Assembly: GCA_910578885.1 (NCBI GenBank)
Contig: CAJTSH010000005.1
Location: 19,431 to 83,430 of the forward strand
Length of the DNA stretch: 64,000 nucleotides
Source of the DNA: an uncultured Lachnospiraceae bacterium
Lineage (GTDB): Bacteria > Bacillota > Clostridia > Lachnospirales > Lachnospiraceae
Direction of reading: 5' to 3'
A model generated the notes under the pieces. The model did not search any database. It was not told where the DNA came from and was given only the letters and a program-made list of their open reading frames with translations. Below are positions 35,348 to 44,564 of this stretch, piece after piece; within the stretch, counting starts at the first letter, position 1; the number at the start of each line of letters is the position of its first letter. The translations under genes and the position numbers were made by a program.

Positions 35348-37960
35348 TTATTTTACGATTTTTACATTCGTCCCCTGTCCCTTGTTTTTGAGCAATTTCT
35401 GGTATGCCGTAAATTTCTTGGACGGCACTTTAATCTTTGCTGTTGACTTAATCCCTTTTAACGCATTCTTTCCAATGGTCTTTAACTTAGTGGATTTCAC
35501 CACTATCGTTGCCAGCTTCTTGCAGCCTCCGAATGCTCCTGTTCCAATAGCAGTCACTTTGGTTGGAATCGTCACAGATTTTAACGCCGTACAGTTTTTA
35601 AATGCGTTACCGCCAATCTTCGTAACGCTGTTTGCAATCGTCACTTTACTGAGCTTGCTGCAGCCTGCAAATGCTGAAGCTCCGATTGTCTTTACATTTG
35701 CACCGATTGTTACACTCGTTACTTTTGTATTCTGCAACGCCTTGGCATTAATCGAAGTCACTTTAAAGCTCTTTCCACCGATATTTACCGTTTTCGGAAT
35801 TATAACCTTCTTGGTCGTTTTGCTCTTTAGTCCGGCAAATGCAGCCTCTGCGGAACCTGTAATCTTATATTTGTAAGCTCCAGAAGTAGTGATGGTTCCT
35901 GTTTTTGCGCGAATTGTAAATGTTTTTGTGGCAGTTCCGATATAGTTGCCTTTTCCAGTGATTGCAACGGCTGCTGTTCCAATGTTCTTGTTATTCTGAT
36001 ATTCAACCGTATAGTCCGTACCGGATTTTAATGTTATGTTTCCAAGTTTTACGGATTTTACCGCTGGTTTCTTTTCACTGCCGTCATAGGAATAGCTTGT
36101 TTGGGAAAGCGTTATCATAGCATTAGCAAGGGACTGCTTCTCGGAAGCGAGATTCTGGTTCGCTTTCCACTGGGCATAAACTGTCATATTGGATGTTATC
36201 ACAGTATCCTTTGTCACTGCTGTTCCTCCGGTCTTTGCCGTGTACCAGCCTGTAAGGGTATAGCCGGGGCGTGTGACGGACGGCAATTCTCCAAGTGCAG
36301 CTCCTTCTGTAACCCCCCTGATATTCTGGCTTAAGCCTATACCGCCGTTTGCGTCGAAGGAAATCGTATAGGTCTGCGGATTCTCATGTGATGGCTGGCC
36401 GAACCGATATGGAATTCCCTCCTGCATTGCATACATATGGGCATAGGAATCTTTCTGGCAGTAAATTGTCAGCTTGCCGCAGCCATCAAATGCCTGTATT
36501 CCGATATATGTCAAACTTTCCGGAAGCGTAATACTTGTTAAGCTGCTGCAGTCCGCAAACGCACCGTAATCAATACTTGTCAGACTTTCCGGAAGCATGA
36601 TATTTATCAAATTATTGCAGCCTAAAAATGCATCATTTCCTATAGCGGTTACTCCATCTGGAATCGTAATGTTCTTTAGTCCCTTACAGTCCGAAAATGC
36701 TTCAGGCTGGATGTACGTTATTCCTTTTGGAATCACGATACTCGCCAAATTACTGCAGCCTGAAAACACATCTGGACCAATTTGCGCTCCCGCTGGCAGC
36801 GTAATACTCGTCAAGCCGATGCAGCCTGAAAATGCGAAGCTTTCGATACACAGCACTCCTTCCGGAATCGTAATTCCCGTCAATCCACTGCAGCCTTTAA
36901 ATGCATCATACCAGATATTTTTCACTCCTTCCGGAATCTCATAAGCTCCCGTTCCCGCCCCCGGATAGCTTAGGAGCTGTTCCTTTGCCTTATCAAACAA
37001 AACGCCGTCTACAGAACAAAAATTTGGATTGTCTTCTGCCACGTCAATAGCAGGCAGTCTGCTGCAATCAGAAAACACGCCGCTTCCAACTCCAATCGGC
37101 ATTGGTTCAAGGCTTTCAATCTGTATTAATCCCTTCGGAATCGTAATTCCCGTCAAACCAATACTGCCATCAAATGCACATTCTCCAATGGTCGTCACAT
37201 TTTCGGGGATCCTGTAAGTTCCTGTTTTTCCACCCGGGTACTGTAAAATCCGCTCCCCACTTTTATCGAATAAAACTCCATCTATGGAACAATAATTCGT
37301 ATTATCTTCCTCTACATCAATAGCGAGCAGTTTTTCGCAATTAGAAAATGCTCCTTTAGAAATATTCGTCACGCTTTTCGGAACCGTAATATTTGTCAGA
37401 CTGTTACAACCCTTAAACGCAAACATCTCGATACTCGTTACACTTTCTGGTATAATGATATCCGTCAACCCACTACAACCATAAAACACTTCATCTTCTA
37501 TCCTAGCCACTCCTTCTGGAATCTTGACACTTGTCAGGCTGCTGCAGCCGTAAAACGCCAAACGTCCGATACTTATAACGTCTTCAGGGATAATCACGCT
37601 CGTCAATTCATTGCAATCATAAAATGCTGCATTTCCAATGTGTGTTATACCATTTTCTATCACAAGTTTTTGGATTGGGCGATTCTTGAATGGAGAAAAT
37701 TCGTCAAAACTATTGTAATCCCACATATCTCCGCTTCCTGATATTACCAACGTTCCCTCACTATCCAGCGTATACGTCGCATTTTCTCCGCACGCCCCAC
37801 TCTCCACGATAGTCACAGAATCTCCGCCAACATCCTTCGCCTCATCAAACGCTTCCGCACTTACATCCACATTATCCGCTTCCCTTGCCCATGCATCAGA
37901 CGGAATCCCACTTACTGTCATGGCAATTGCTAATATCATTGCAAAAAATTTTCTTTTCAT
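35348..37960 (-). CDS. BspA-type leucine-rich repeat surface protein A
   Basis: 870 aa. Signal peptide (MKRKFFAMILAIAMTVSG, cleavage after WA). About twelve 23-residue LRR_5 units (AFYGCSSLTSVKIPEGV type) occupy roughly 70-520. An InlB B-repeat domain follows (YTISFDANGG to VYAQWKAN, about 530-600), then a small beta domain (SYSYDGSEKKPAVKSVKLG, about 615-690) and a second LRR set to the end. There is no LPxTG or SLH motif, so anchoring is unclear. Such proteins bind host matrix or other bacteria in oral and gut species. AAGGAGG precedes the ATG. It is a close paralogue of the next gene; the C-terminal 270 residues differ little. Confidence 0.88.
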   Translation of the reverse strand: MKRKFFAMILAIAMTVSGIPSDAWAREADNVDVSAEAFDEAKDVGGDSVTIVESGACGENATYTLDSEGTLVISGSGDMWDYNSFDEFSPFKNRPIQKLVIENGITHIGNAAFYDCNELTSVIIPEDVISIGRLAFYGCSSLTSVKIPEGVARIEDEVFYGCSGLTDIIIPESVTSIEMFAFKGCNSLTNITVPKSVTNISKGAFSNCEKLLAIDVEEDNTNYCSIDGVLFDKSGERILQYPGGKTGTYRIPENVTTIGECAFDGSIGLTGITIPKGLIQIESLEPMPIGVGSGVFSDCSRLPAIDVAEDNPNFCSVDGVLFDKAKEQLLSYPGAGTGAYEIPEGVKNIWYDAFKGCSGLTGITIPEGVLCIESFAFSGCIGLTSITLPAGAQIGPDVFSGCSNLASIVIPKGITYIQPEAFSDCKGLKNITIPDGVTAIGNDAFLGCNNLINIMLPESLTSIDYGAFADCSSLTSITLPESLTYIGIQAFDGCGKLTIYCQKDSYAHMYAMQEGIPYRFGQPSHENPQTYTISFDANGGIGLSQNIRGVTEGAALGELPSVTRPGYTLTGWYTAKTGGTAVTKDTVITSNMTVYAQWKANQNLASEKQSLANAMITLSQTSYSYDGSEKKPAVKSVKLGNITLKSGTDYTVEYQNNKNIGTAAVAITGKGNYIGTATKTFTIRAKTGTITTSGAYKYKITGSAEAAFAGLKSKTTKKVIIPKTVNIGGKSFKVTSINAKALQNTKVTSVTIGANVKTIGASAFAGCSKLSKVTIANSVTKIGGNAFKNCTALKSVTIPTKVTAIGTGAFGGCKKLATIVVKSTKLKTIGKNALKGIKSTAKIKVPSKKFTAYQKLLKNKGQGTNVKIVK

Positions 37961-38015
37961 AGCTGCCTCCTTTTATTGAAAAACTTTTCAGTTTCATCTA
38001 CTGATATTCAGGGCA

Positions 38016-40028
38016 TTACTTTATGATTTTTACATCTTTCCCCTGTCCCTTGTTCTTAAGCAATTTCTGGTATGCCGTAAGCTTCTTGGAAGGCACTTTA
38101 ATCTTTGCCGTTGACTTGATTCCTTTAAACGCATTCTTTCTCACAGTCTTTAACTTAGTGGATTTCACCGTTATCGTTGTCAGCTTCTTACATCCGCTAA
38201 ATGCACCTGTCCCAATAGCCGTCACCTTGGCGGGAATCGTCACAGACTTTAATGCCGCACAGTTTTTGAATGCGTTGCTGCCAATCTTCGTAACGCTGTT
38301 TGGAATCGTCACTTTGCTGAGTTTGCTGCAGCCTGCAAATGCTGACGTTCCGATTGTCTTTACATTTGTACCGATTGTTATGCTCGTCACCTTCGTATTC
38401 TGTAATGCCTTGGTATTAATCGAAGTCACTTTAAAGTTCTTTCCACCGATATTTACCGTTTTTGGAATTGTAACCTTCTTGGTCGTGCTGCTTTTTAGTC
38501 CGGCAAATGCAGCCTCTGTGGAACCTGTAATTTTATATTTGTAAGCTCCGGAAGTGATGGTAGTTCCCGTTTTTGCACTAATCGTAAATGTTTTTGTAGC
38601 TGTTCCGATATAATTACCTTTTCCGGTAATTGCTACGGTTGCTGTTCCAATGTTCTTGTTATTCTGATATTCAACTGTATAGTCCGTACCGGATTTTAAT
38701 GTTACGTTTCCAAGTTTTACGGATTTTACCGCTGGTTTCTTTTCACTGCCGTCATAAGAATAGCCTGTCTGTGAAAGTGTTATCACAGCATTGGCGAGGG
38801 ACTGCTTCTCGAAAACGAGATTCTGATTTGCTTTCCATTGGGCATAAACTGTGACGTTAGATGTTATCACAGTATCCTTTGTCACTGCTGTTCCTCCGGT
38901 CTTTGCCGTATACCAGCCTGTAAAGGTATAGCCGGGGCGTGTGACGGACGGAAGATTGCCAAGTGCGTCCCCTTGTATTACCGTTCTGCTGTTTTGGGTT
39001 AAGCCAGTGCCGTCGTTTGCGTCGAAGGAAATGGTGTAAGTTGAAGGCTGCCCAAACCGGTATGGTATATTATACTGCATGGCATATGTATGAGCATAGG
39101 AATCTTCCTGACAGTAAATTGTCAAGTTTTTACAATTCTGAAATGCATCACTACTTATGTTGGTCACTCCTTTTGGAATAACCACGCTCGTCAGCCTGCT
39201 ACAGCCTGAAAACGCACCATAGCTTATGCTAGTCACTCCTTCCGGGATTATCATACTTGTCAATCCACTACATCCTGAAAACACACTATTATTTATGCTA
39301 GTCACTCCTTCCGGAATCGTCACATTTGTCAGCCCAATACACCCTTCAAACGCATAAGCATCTATGAACGTCACACTTTTTGGAATTGTCACGCTCGTCA
39401 AGCTAATACAGCCCTCAAACATACGATCGCTTATGCCAGTCACTCCTTCCGGAATCGTCACACTCACTAACCCACTACACCCCCCAAACGTATGATAACC
39501 GATATTCGTCACACTTTCTGGGATATTTACGTTTGTCAGCCCACTGCAACCCCAAAACGCACACCCGCCTATGCTAGCCACACTTTCTGGAATATTCACG
39601 TTTGTCAACCCACTGCAACCCCAAAACGCACCATAGCCTATGCTAGTCACACTTTCTGGAATATTTACTTCGACCAGATTCTTGCACCCAGAAAACGCAC
39701 CCTCACCGATACTTGTTATATCATTCCCTATTATTATCTCCTTAACCGCAGACTTCTCAGATGTTAGAGTAATGCTACTGTAATAATCCCACATCTCCCC
39801 ACTCCCCGATATCACCAACGTCCCCTCACTATCCAACGTATACGTCGCATTTTCCCCGCACTCCCCGCTTTCCACGATAGTCACCGAATCTCCGCCAATA
39901 GCCTTAGCCTCATCAGACATTTCCACACTCACATCCGCATTATCTGCTTCATCCGCCCACGCAGCACCCGGGATCCCACTTACCATCATGGTAATTGCCA
40001 GCATCGTTGCAAAAATTTTCCTTTTCAT
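38016..40028 (-). CDS. BspA-type leucine-rich repeat surface protein B
   Basis: 670 aa from the ATG at 40028 (MKRKIFATMLAITMMVSG) with AAGGAG; the ATG at 40049 is an alternative. Same order as protein A: signal peptide, LRR_5 units (SGCSGLTNVNIPESV type, about eight), InlB B-repeat, SYSYDGSEKKPAV domain and terminal LRRs ending KDVKIIK. It has fewer N-terminal LRRs than protein A. Its promoter carries an operator for the divergent XRE regulator. The 55 bp to protein A hold no terminator, so they may be one transcript. Confidence 0.88.
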   Translation of the reverse strand: MKRKIFATMLAITMMVSGIPGAAWADEADNADVSVEMSDEAKAIGGDSVTIVESGECGENATYTLDSEGTLVISGSGEMWDYYSSITLTSEKSAVKEIIIGNDITSIGEGAFSGCKNLVEVNIPESVTSIGYGAFWGCSGLTNVNIPESVASIGGCAFWGCSGLTNVNIPESVTNIGYHTFGGCSGLVSVTIPEGVTGISDRMFEGCISLTSVTIPKSVTFIDAYAFEGCIGLTNVTIPEGVTSINNSVFSGCSGLTSMIIPEGVTSISYGAFSGCSRLTSVVIPKGVTNISSDAFQNCKNLTIYCQEDSYAHTYAMQYNIPYRFGQPSTYTISFDANDGTGLTQNSRTVIQGDALGNLPSVTRPGYTFTGWYTAKTGGTAVTKDTVITSNVTVYAQWKANQNLVFEKQSLANAVITLSQTGYSYDGSEKKPAVKSVKLGNVTLKSGTDYTVEYQNNKNIGTATVAITGKGNYIGTATKTFTISAKTGTTITSGAYKYKITGSTEAAFAGLKSSTTKKVTIPKTVNIGGKNFKVTSINTKALQNTKVTSITIGTNVKTIGTSAFAGCSKLSKVTIPNSVTKIGSNAFKNCAALKSVTIPAKVTAIGTGAFSGCKKLTTITVKSTKLKTVRKNAFKGIKSTAKIKVPSKKLTAYQKLLKNKGQGKDVKIIK

Positions 40029-40069
40029 AATCATACTCCTTTTCTTCATAAAATTTGTTCTTAAAGCAA

Positions 40070-40098
40070 ATTATAGTCGTAATACGACTATTTTTCAA
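40070..40098 (-). promoter_or_regulatory. Promoter of the LRR gene pair
   Basis: On the minus strand TTGAAA (40093-40098), 17 bp, TATAAT (40070-40075). Operator 1 lies across its spacer and -10. Confidence 0.75.
40074..40090. promoter_or_regulatory. Operator 1 for the XRE regulator
   Basis: TAGTCGTAATACGACTA, a perfect 8-bp dyad about one central base. It covers the spacer and -10 of the LRR promoter, so binding should repress it. Confidence 0.75.
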
Positions 40099-40123
40099 TA
40101 GTCCTATCACGACTTTTTATAAT
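40095..40123 (+). promoter_or_regulatory. Promoter of the XRE regulator gene
   Basis: TCAATA (40095-40100), 17 bp, TATAAT (40118-40123). The -35 region overlaps that of the divergent LRR promoter. Confidence 0.6.
40099..40115. promoter_or_regulatory. Operator 2 for the XRE regulator
   Basis: TAGTCCTATCACGACTT, a degenerate copy of operator 1 with its TAGTC and CGACT half-sites, 25 bp centre to centre. It lies between the -35 and -10 of the xre promoter. Confidence 0.65.
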
Positions 40124-40153
40124 AAGAGGAAAAAGCAAAGGATTATTTCATAA

Positions 40154-40360
40154 ATGATATATATAAACATCAGAAATCTCAGAGAAGACCACGATAAGAC
40201 CCAGCAGGAGCTGGCAGAATATTTGCACGTCAGGCAGACCACCTATTCCAAGTACGAATTAGGCAAAATCAATATTCCCATAGAAGTGTTTATAAAACTT
40301 GCCGATTATTATGACGTAACGGTCGATTATCTCCTCGGCAGAACAAATAAGAAAAAATAG
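40154..40360 (+). CDS. Small XRE/Cro family transcriptional regulator
   Basis: 68 aa, essentially one helix-turn-helix (RNLREDHDKTQQELAEYL, recognition helix VRQTTYSKYELGK) followed by DYYDVTVDYLLGRT. It diverges from the LRR gene and has an operator in both promoters, so it probably represses itself and the surface genes. It has no sensing domain; an inducer or antirepressor would be needed from elsewhere. Not obviously phage-derived, as no phage genes are nearby. Confidence 0.93.
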   Translation: MIYINIRNLREDHDKTQQELAEYLHVRQTTYSKYELGKINIPIEVFIKLADYYDVTVDYLLGRTNKKK

Positions 40361-40511
40361 CATCTATATAAAGAAACATTTACTATTTAATCACAATGAA
40401 TACCAGTTCTAGTCAAATTTACCGATAGAAGAATTTTGTTTCTTTTGATTTACCTCTTCTATCGCCATCATTCTTATAATTACCGTTCACATATTTGATA
40501 CATCATTCCAT
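40361..40511. other. Intergenic stretch after xre with a 10-bp stem-loop
   Basis: CGATAGAAGA (40423-40432) pairs with TCTTCTATCG (40455-40464). There is no T run. It could end the xre transcript. Nothing else is recognisable before the apbE promoter. Confidence 0.4.
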
Positions 40512-40540
40512 TTGTCCACACCAACATTTTATAGTATAAT
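40512..40540 (+). promoter_or_regulatory. SigA-type promoter for apbE
   Basis: TTGTCC (40512-40517), 17 bp, TATAAT (40535-40540). Confidence 0.65.
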
Positions 40541-40619
40541 CGTAGCAGAATAACTTCACATAATCTTGGAATATCACAAGTTATCCCACAAACACACACA
40601 TAGAAATCGAGGAAAACCC

Positions 40620-41654
40620 ATGACAAAACACTCCTATACCATCAAACAAATACAAATATCCGCCCTTCTGGCTCTACTCCTACTCTCACTCACCCTATGC
40701 TCTGGCTGCACCCAAAAACCGCAGGAACCCATCTCCAAAACCGGCTTTTACTTCGACACAGTAATCACCCTCACGCTCTACGACTCCCAGCAGGAAGAAC
40801 TATTAGAAGACTGTTTCGCCCTAGCCGATAAGTATGAGAAAATGCTGAGTGCAACCATTGATTCCAGTGACGTTTCAAACATCAATCATGCAGAAGGACA
40901 GCCGGTAACAGTCAATCCGGAAACCCTCGAATTATTGCAAAAGGGCTTGGCATACGGTACTTTAAGCGAAGGACGTTTTGATGTGACCATCGGAAACCTC
41001 TCCTCCCTTTGGAATTTTACCGAAAATGATGGCGTGGTTCCAGATGATACCGAAATAAAAACAGCCGTTTCCACCGTAGATTACCGAAATGTTGAAATCA
41101 GCGGCAATCAGGTATCATTACGCAATCCGGAGTCTGACATTGATTTAGGCGGAATCGCCAAAGGCTATATTGCCGATAAGATGAAGGAATATTTGTTGGA
41201 ACAGGGCGTCACTTCCGGCATTATCAATTTAGGCGGAAATGTCTTGGTAATCGGTGCCAAAACGGACAATACCCCCTTTACCATTGGAATCCAGACCCCC
41301 TTTGATTCGGAGGGCAGCTCAATTGCCACGGTAAAGATAAAAGACATGACCGTGGTAAGCTCTGGTGTATATGAACGATACTTTACCATAGATGACAAGC
41401 TGTATCACCACATTTTAGATACTTCTACCGGTTATCCTTATGACAACGGTCTCTTAAGCGTGTCTATCATTTGCCGGAATTCAGTAGACGGGGACGGGCT
41501 CAGCACTACCTGCTTTTCCCTTGGTCTGGAAAAAGGAATGGAACTGGTGGAATCTCTTGAGAATACGGAAGCTATTTTTATCACTTCCGATTATGAGATT
41601 CACACCAGTTCCGGAATTGGAGAAACGATTCCATTTGAACTTATGATGCACTGA
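40620..41654 (+). CDS. apbE: FAD:protein FMN transferase (ApbE), lipoprotein
   Basis: 344 aa from the ATG at 40620 with AGGAAA upstream. The lipobox is LCSGC at about residue 30, so it acts outside the membrane. Core motifs are FDTVITLTLYD, SEGRFDVTIGNLSSLW, DLGGIAKGYIADK (FAD binding), IINLGGNVLVIG and HHILDTSTGYP. ApbE attaches FMN through a phosphoester to Thr of the S/T-G-A-T/S motif; RnfD and RnfG encoded nearby both have that motif (SGAT). It is convergent with the MATE gene and overlaps its stop by 14 bp. Confidence 0.96.
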   Translation: MTKHSYTIKQIQISALLALLLLSLTLCSGCTQKPQEPISKTGFYFDTVITLTLYDSQQEELLEDCFALADKYEKMLSATIDSSDVSNINHAEGQPVTVNPETLELLQKGLAYGTLSEGRFDVTIGNLSSLWNFTENDGVVPDDTEIKTAVSTVDYRNVEISGNQVSLRNPESDIDLGGIAKGYIADKMKEYLLEQGVTSGIINLGGNVLVIGAKTDNTPFTIGIQTPFDSEGSSIATVKIKDMTVVSSGVYERYFTIDDKLYHHILDTSTGYPYDNGLLSVSIICRNSVDGDGLSTTCFSLGLEKGMELVESLENTEAIFITSDYEIHTSSGIGETIPFELMMH

Positions 41655-43032
41655 GGTTGTTCACCCATACCCGCTTTTTCACAAGAATGAAACCTATTAA
41701 GCATTTCACAATTTCTGTCAGCTGACAGATAAAGTATACCTGAAATATCGGAAAATCCGTCTGGTACACCAAGAACATTGCAAGCGGAATGCAGACCAGC
41801 CACACATACACGCTGTCAAACAAAAATGTTACCATCGTTTTGCCGCCGGAGCGCAAGGTAAAGTATGCCGCATGGGTGAATGCGTACAGCGGCATACACG
41901 CCGACGCCACGATAATAAATTCCGACGCCAGCTTCCTTACAGTCTCGGAGGTATTATAAATCCGCGGAAACAGCGGCGCAATCAGTATCATAATCGTTCC
42001 GATAATAAAACAGCTGAATACAGAAAAAGTGATCATTTTCCGGTCCGTATCCACCGCCTCTTCTAATTTTCCTGCTCCAAGAAGCTGTCCGACCATAATC
42101 GCAATCGCACTTCCCATAGCGATAAATACCACATTGAACAGATTAGATACAGTTCCCGATATATTCAGTCCTGCGACAACCTCCAGCCCCCGGTTTGAAT
42201 AGGTCTGATTAAGCACTGCCATTCCAGCCGCCCACATCGTTTCATTCATCAGCAGCGGCAATCCCTTGATAATAATCTGTTTTGCCAGTCTTGCCGGCAC
42301 ATACAGACTCTCAAAGGCGTGAACAATAAACGGATTCTTTTCCTTATGATGATGCGTCCACCATATGACAATGACACATTCCACAACCCTTGAAAGCACA
42401 GTCGCAGCTGCTGCTCCGAAAACGCCCAGCTCCGGGAAACCAAATTTACCGTAAATCAACAGATAGTCAAATACAAGATTCACAACAACTGCGGTCACGC
42501 CTGCCTTCATCGGTAAAATCGTCTCTCCCGTCTCCCTCAATGTCTGGGTATAGGACTGGGCTATGGCATAGGGAATCATCCCCGGCATGACCACCAGCAG
42601 ATATTCTCTTGCGTATTCCGCTGTCGCCACAATATCCCCTGCGTCTGTTCCTTCGTGCAGGAAATACTGTACCACTTGTCCTCCCAGCGTGAGAAATAAA
42701 ACCATCCAGATTGCAGACAATGCCAGACAGACAATCAATTTGAAGCGAAATGCATACCGAACGCCTTCATTGTCTCCCTTTCCATAGAACTGGGCGCCAA
42801 AGATTCCCGCACCGCTTACGGCGCCAAAAATCCCAATATTGTACACCAACATCAATTGATTGACAATTGCCACTCCTGACATCTGCTCTGTTCCAATCCG
42901 TCCCACCATAATATTATCCAGCAGACTGACCAAATTTGTAATTCCGTTTTGCACCATAATCGGAACTGCAACGAGCAATACCACTTTATAAAAGTGTTTG
43001 TCCCCAATAAATTTTTTAAGAAATTGCTTCAA
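41641..43032 (-). CDS. MATE family efflux transporter
   Basis: 463 aa from a TTG at 43032 (LKQFLKKFIGDKHFYKVV), chosen because AAGGAG lies 9 bases upstream; the ATG at 43077 lacks a site and overlaps the terminator hairpin. Twelve membrane segments, with the MATE pattern PIMVQNGITNLVSLLDNIMVGRIG at the first. It probably exports organic cations by sodium or proton exchange. It lies after the Rnf terminator and is transcribed separately. Confidence 0.93.
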   Translation of the reverse strand: MKQFLKKFIGDKHFYKVVLLVAVPIMVQNGITNLVSLLDNIMVGRIGTEQMSGVAIVNQLMLVYNIGIFGAVSGAGIFGAQFYGKGDNEGVRYAFRFKLIVCLALSAIWMVLFLTLGGQVVQYFLHEGTDAGDIVATAEYAREYLLVVMPGMIPYAIAQSYTQTLRETGETILPMKAGVTAVVVNLVFDYLLIYGKFGFPELGVFGAAAATVLSRVVECVIVIWWTHHHKEKNPFIVHAFESLYVPARLAKQIIIKGLPLLMNETMWAAGMAVLNQTYSNRGLEVVAGLNISGTVSNLFNVVFIAMGSAIAIMVGQLLGAGKLEEAVDTDRKMITFSVFSCFIIGTIMILIAPLFPRIYNTSETVRKLASEFIIVASACMPLYAFTHAAYFTLRSGGKTMVTFLFDSVYVWLVCIPLAMFLVYQTDFPIFQVYFICQLTEIVKCLIGFILVKKRVWVNNLSAS

Positions 43033-43061
43033 TATCACCAACTCCTTTCTAATAGTAATAC

Positions 43062-43125
43062 GAAAAAAACACAGCATCCGTTAGAAGTGTGATAGAGAAC
43101 ATTCTAACATCTACTGTGTTTTTTC
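43062..43125. terminator. Bidirectional terminator between rnfB and the MATE gene
   Basis: GAAAAAACACAG pairs with CTGTGTTTTTTC, and inside GTTAGAA (43080-43086) pairs with TTCTAAC (43102-43108). On the minus strand a T run follows the stem, which suits the end of the rnf transcript. Confidence 0.75.
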
Positions 43126-43170
43126 TCAAGCTATTCTTTCCTAATACTGCTTTGTTTACCTGAATACATC

Positions 43171-43962
43171 CTATAAAATAATCTTCTTCGGACACTTCTG
43201 GGCACAAATACCACAGCCGGTACACTTGCTCTGATCAATGTATGCTACATTATCAACAACATGCACAGCATCACTTTCACAGTTCTTCTCGCATAAGTGA
43301 CAGCCAATACAGCCTACGGAACATGCCTTCATGACATCCTTGCCCTTATCCTTCGAGCTGCACTGTACCAGATGCTTTGCCTCATATGGTACAAGCTCAA
43401 TCAGGTTCTTCGGACATGCAGCCACACATTTTCCACATGCTTTGCAGGCTTCTTTATCTACCAGCGCAATGCCGTCTACGATATGAATCGCATCAAACGG
43501 ACACGCCTTCACGCAGCTTCCGTAACCAAGACACCCGTAATTACAGGTCTTAGCTCCACCGCCGGGTACAAATGCCATAGACGCACAATCTTCCACGCCT
43601 GTATACCGGTAATCTTGATTCGCTTTCTCGCAGTTTCCGGCGCACTTTACAAATGCCGTCATCCGTGTGCTTTCCCCGGCAGCGATGCCCATAATCTCAC
43701 CGACCTTTTCACCGACCGGTGCACCGCCGACAGGACATCCATTCACCGGAGCTTCTCCCTTGACGATAGCCGCAGCAAGACCTGAACATCCTGCATAACC
43801 GCAGCCGCCGCAGTTATTTCCGGGAAGCACACCTAAAATAGCTTCTTCTCTCTCATCTACTTCTACTTTGAACTTTTCTCCCGAGATTCCGAGGAAAAAT
43901 CCAATAAAAAGGCCTACACCGCCGACAATGGCGGCTGCAATTACAATTGCAACTATATCCAT
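43171..43962 (-). CDS. rnfB: RnfB, ferredoxin-type iron-sulfur subunit
   Basis: 263 aa. The N-terminal membrane anchor (about 4-26) is followed by the 4Fe-4S-forming CGGCGYAGCSGLAAAI region and C-terminal ferredoxin CxxCxxCxxxCP sets (GCLGYGSCVKACPF, CKACGKCVAACPKN, CSVGCIGCHLCEKNCES, CTGCGICAQKCPKK). It is the likely entry point for electrons from reduced ferredoxin. The order C-D-G-E-A-B is the clostridial one. Gap to rnfA is 12 bp. Confidence 0.97.
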   Translation of the reverse strand: MDIVAIVIAAAIVGGVGLFIGFFLGISGEKFKVEVDEREEAILGVLPGNNCGGCGYAGCSGLAAAIVKGEAPVNGCPVGGAPVGEKVGEIMGIAAGESTRMTAFVKCAGNCEKANQDYRYTGVEDCASMAFVPGGGAKTCNYGCLGYGSCVKACPFDAIHIVDGIALVDKEACKACGKCVAACPKNLIELVPYEAKHLVQCSSKDKGKDVMKACSVGCIGCHLCEKNCESDAVHVVDNVAYIDQSKCTGCGICAQKCPKKIIL

Positions 43963-43974
43963 CTTTTTTTCCTC

Positions 43975-44550
43975 CTAAATCATTCCCGAGAATCCCATAA
44001 ACGCAATCGACATCAGACAAGCAGTAATCAAAACAATTGCCGTGCCCTTGAATGGTTTCGGGATATCGTTATATTCAATTTTTTCGCGGACTCCCGCCAT
44101 AATTGTAATGGCAATGAAGAATCCGACTGCGGTTGCAAGACCGTTTACAACACCTTCCAAAATATTGTATTCCTTCGTTACGTTAGTCAATGCCACGCCA
44201 AGCACAGCACAGTTGGTTGTAATCAACGGGAGGAACACGCCAAGACTTTGATACAAGGACGGGATAGACTTCTTTAAGAACATCTCTACGAACTGTACCA
44301 ATGCAGCAATGACAAGAATAAATACAATTGTCTGCAAATACTGCGTATCGGTTGGCGTCAATATAAATTTATAAATCAAAGATGTCACAAATGAGGAAAT
44401 CGTAATAACAAAGATTACGGCTCCGCCCATTCCGGCAGCAGTTTCCGTCTTCTTAGATACACCCAAAAACGGACAGATACCCAAGAACTGACTTAATACA
44501 ACGTTATTGACAATGGCAGAACCAATTGCAAGCAATAATAATGTTTTCAT
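43975..44550 (-). CDS. rnfA: RnfA membrane subunit
   Basis: 191 aa with six membrane segments; the family signature is NNVVLSQFLGICPFLGVSKK. RnfA and RnfE are inverted-topology pseudo-paralogues that together hold an iron-sulfur cluster between their conserved cysteines (GICPFLG here). Part of the Rnf complex that couples ferredoxin:NAD+ oxidoreduction to ion translocation. Confidence 0.97.
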   Translation of the reverse strand: MKTLLLLAIGSAIVNNVVLSQFLGICPFLGVSKKTETAAGMGGAVIFVITISSFVTSLIYKFILTPTDTQYLQTIVFILVIAALVQFVEMFLKKSIPSLYQSLGVFLPLITTNCAVLGVALTNVTKEYNILEGVVNGLATAVGFFIAITIMAGVREKIEYNDIPKPFKGTAIVLITACLMSIAFMGFSGMI

Positions 44551-44564
44551 CCGTATCTATCCTC

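Noticed and set aside
40154..40360. Prophage or integrative element
   Set aside because: The XRE gene is alone; no integrase, relaxase, terminase, att site or tRNA is visible.
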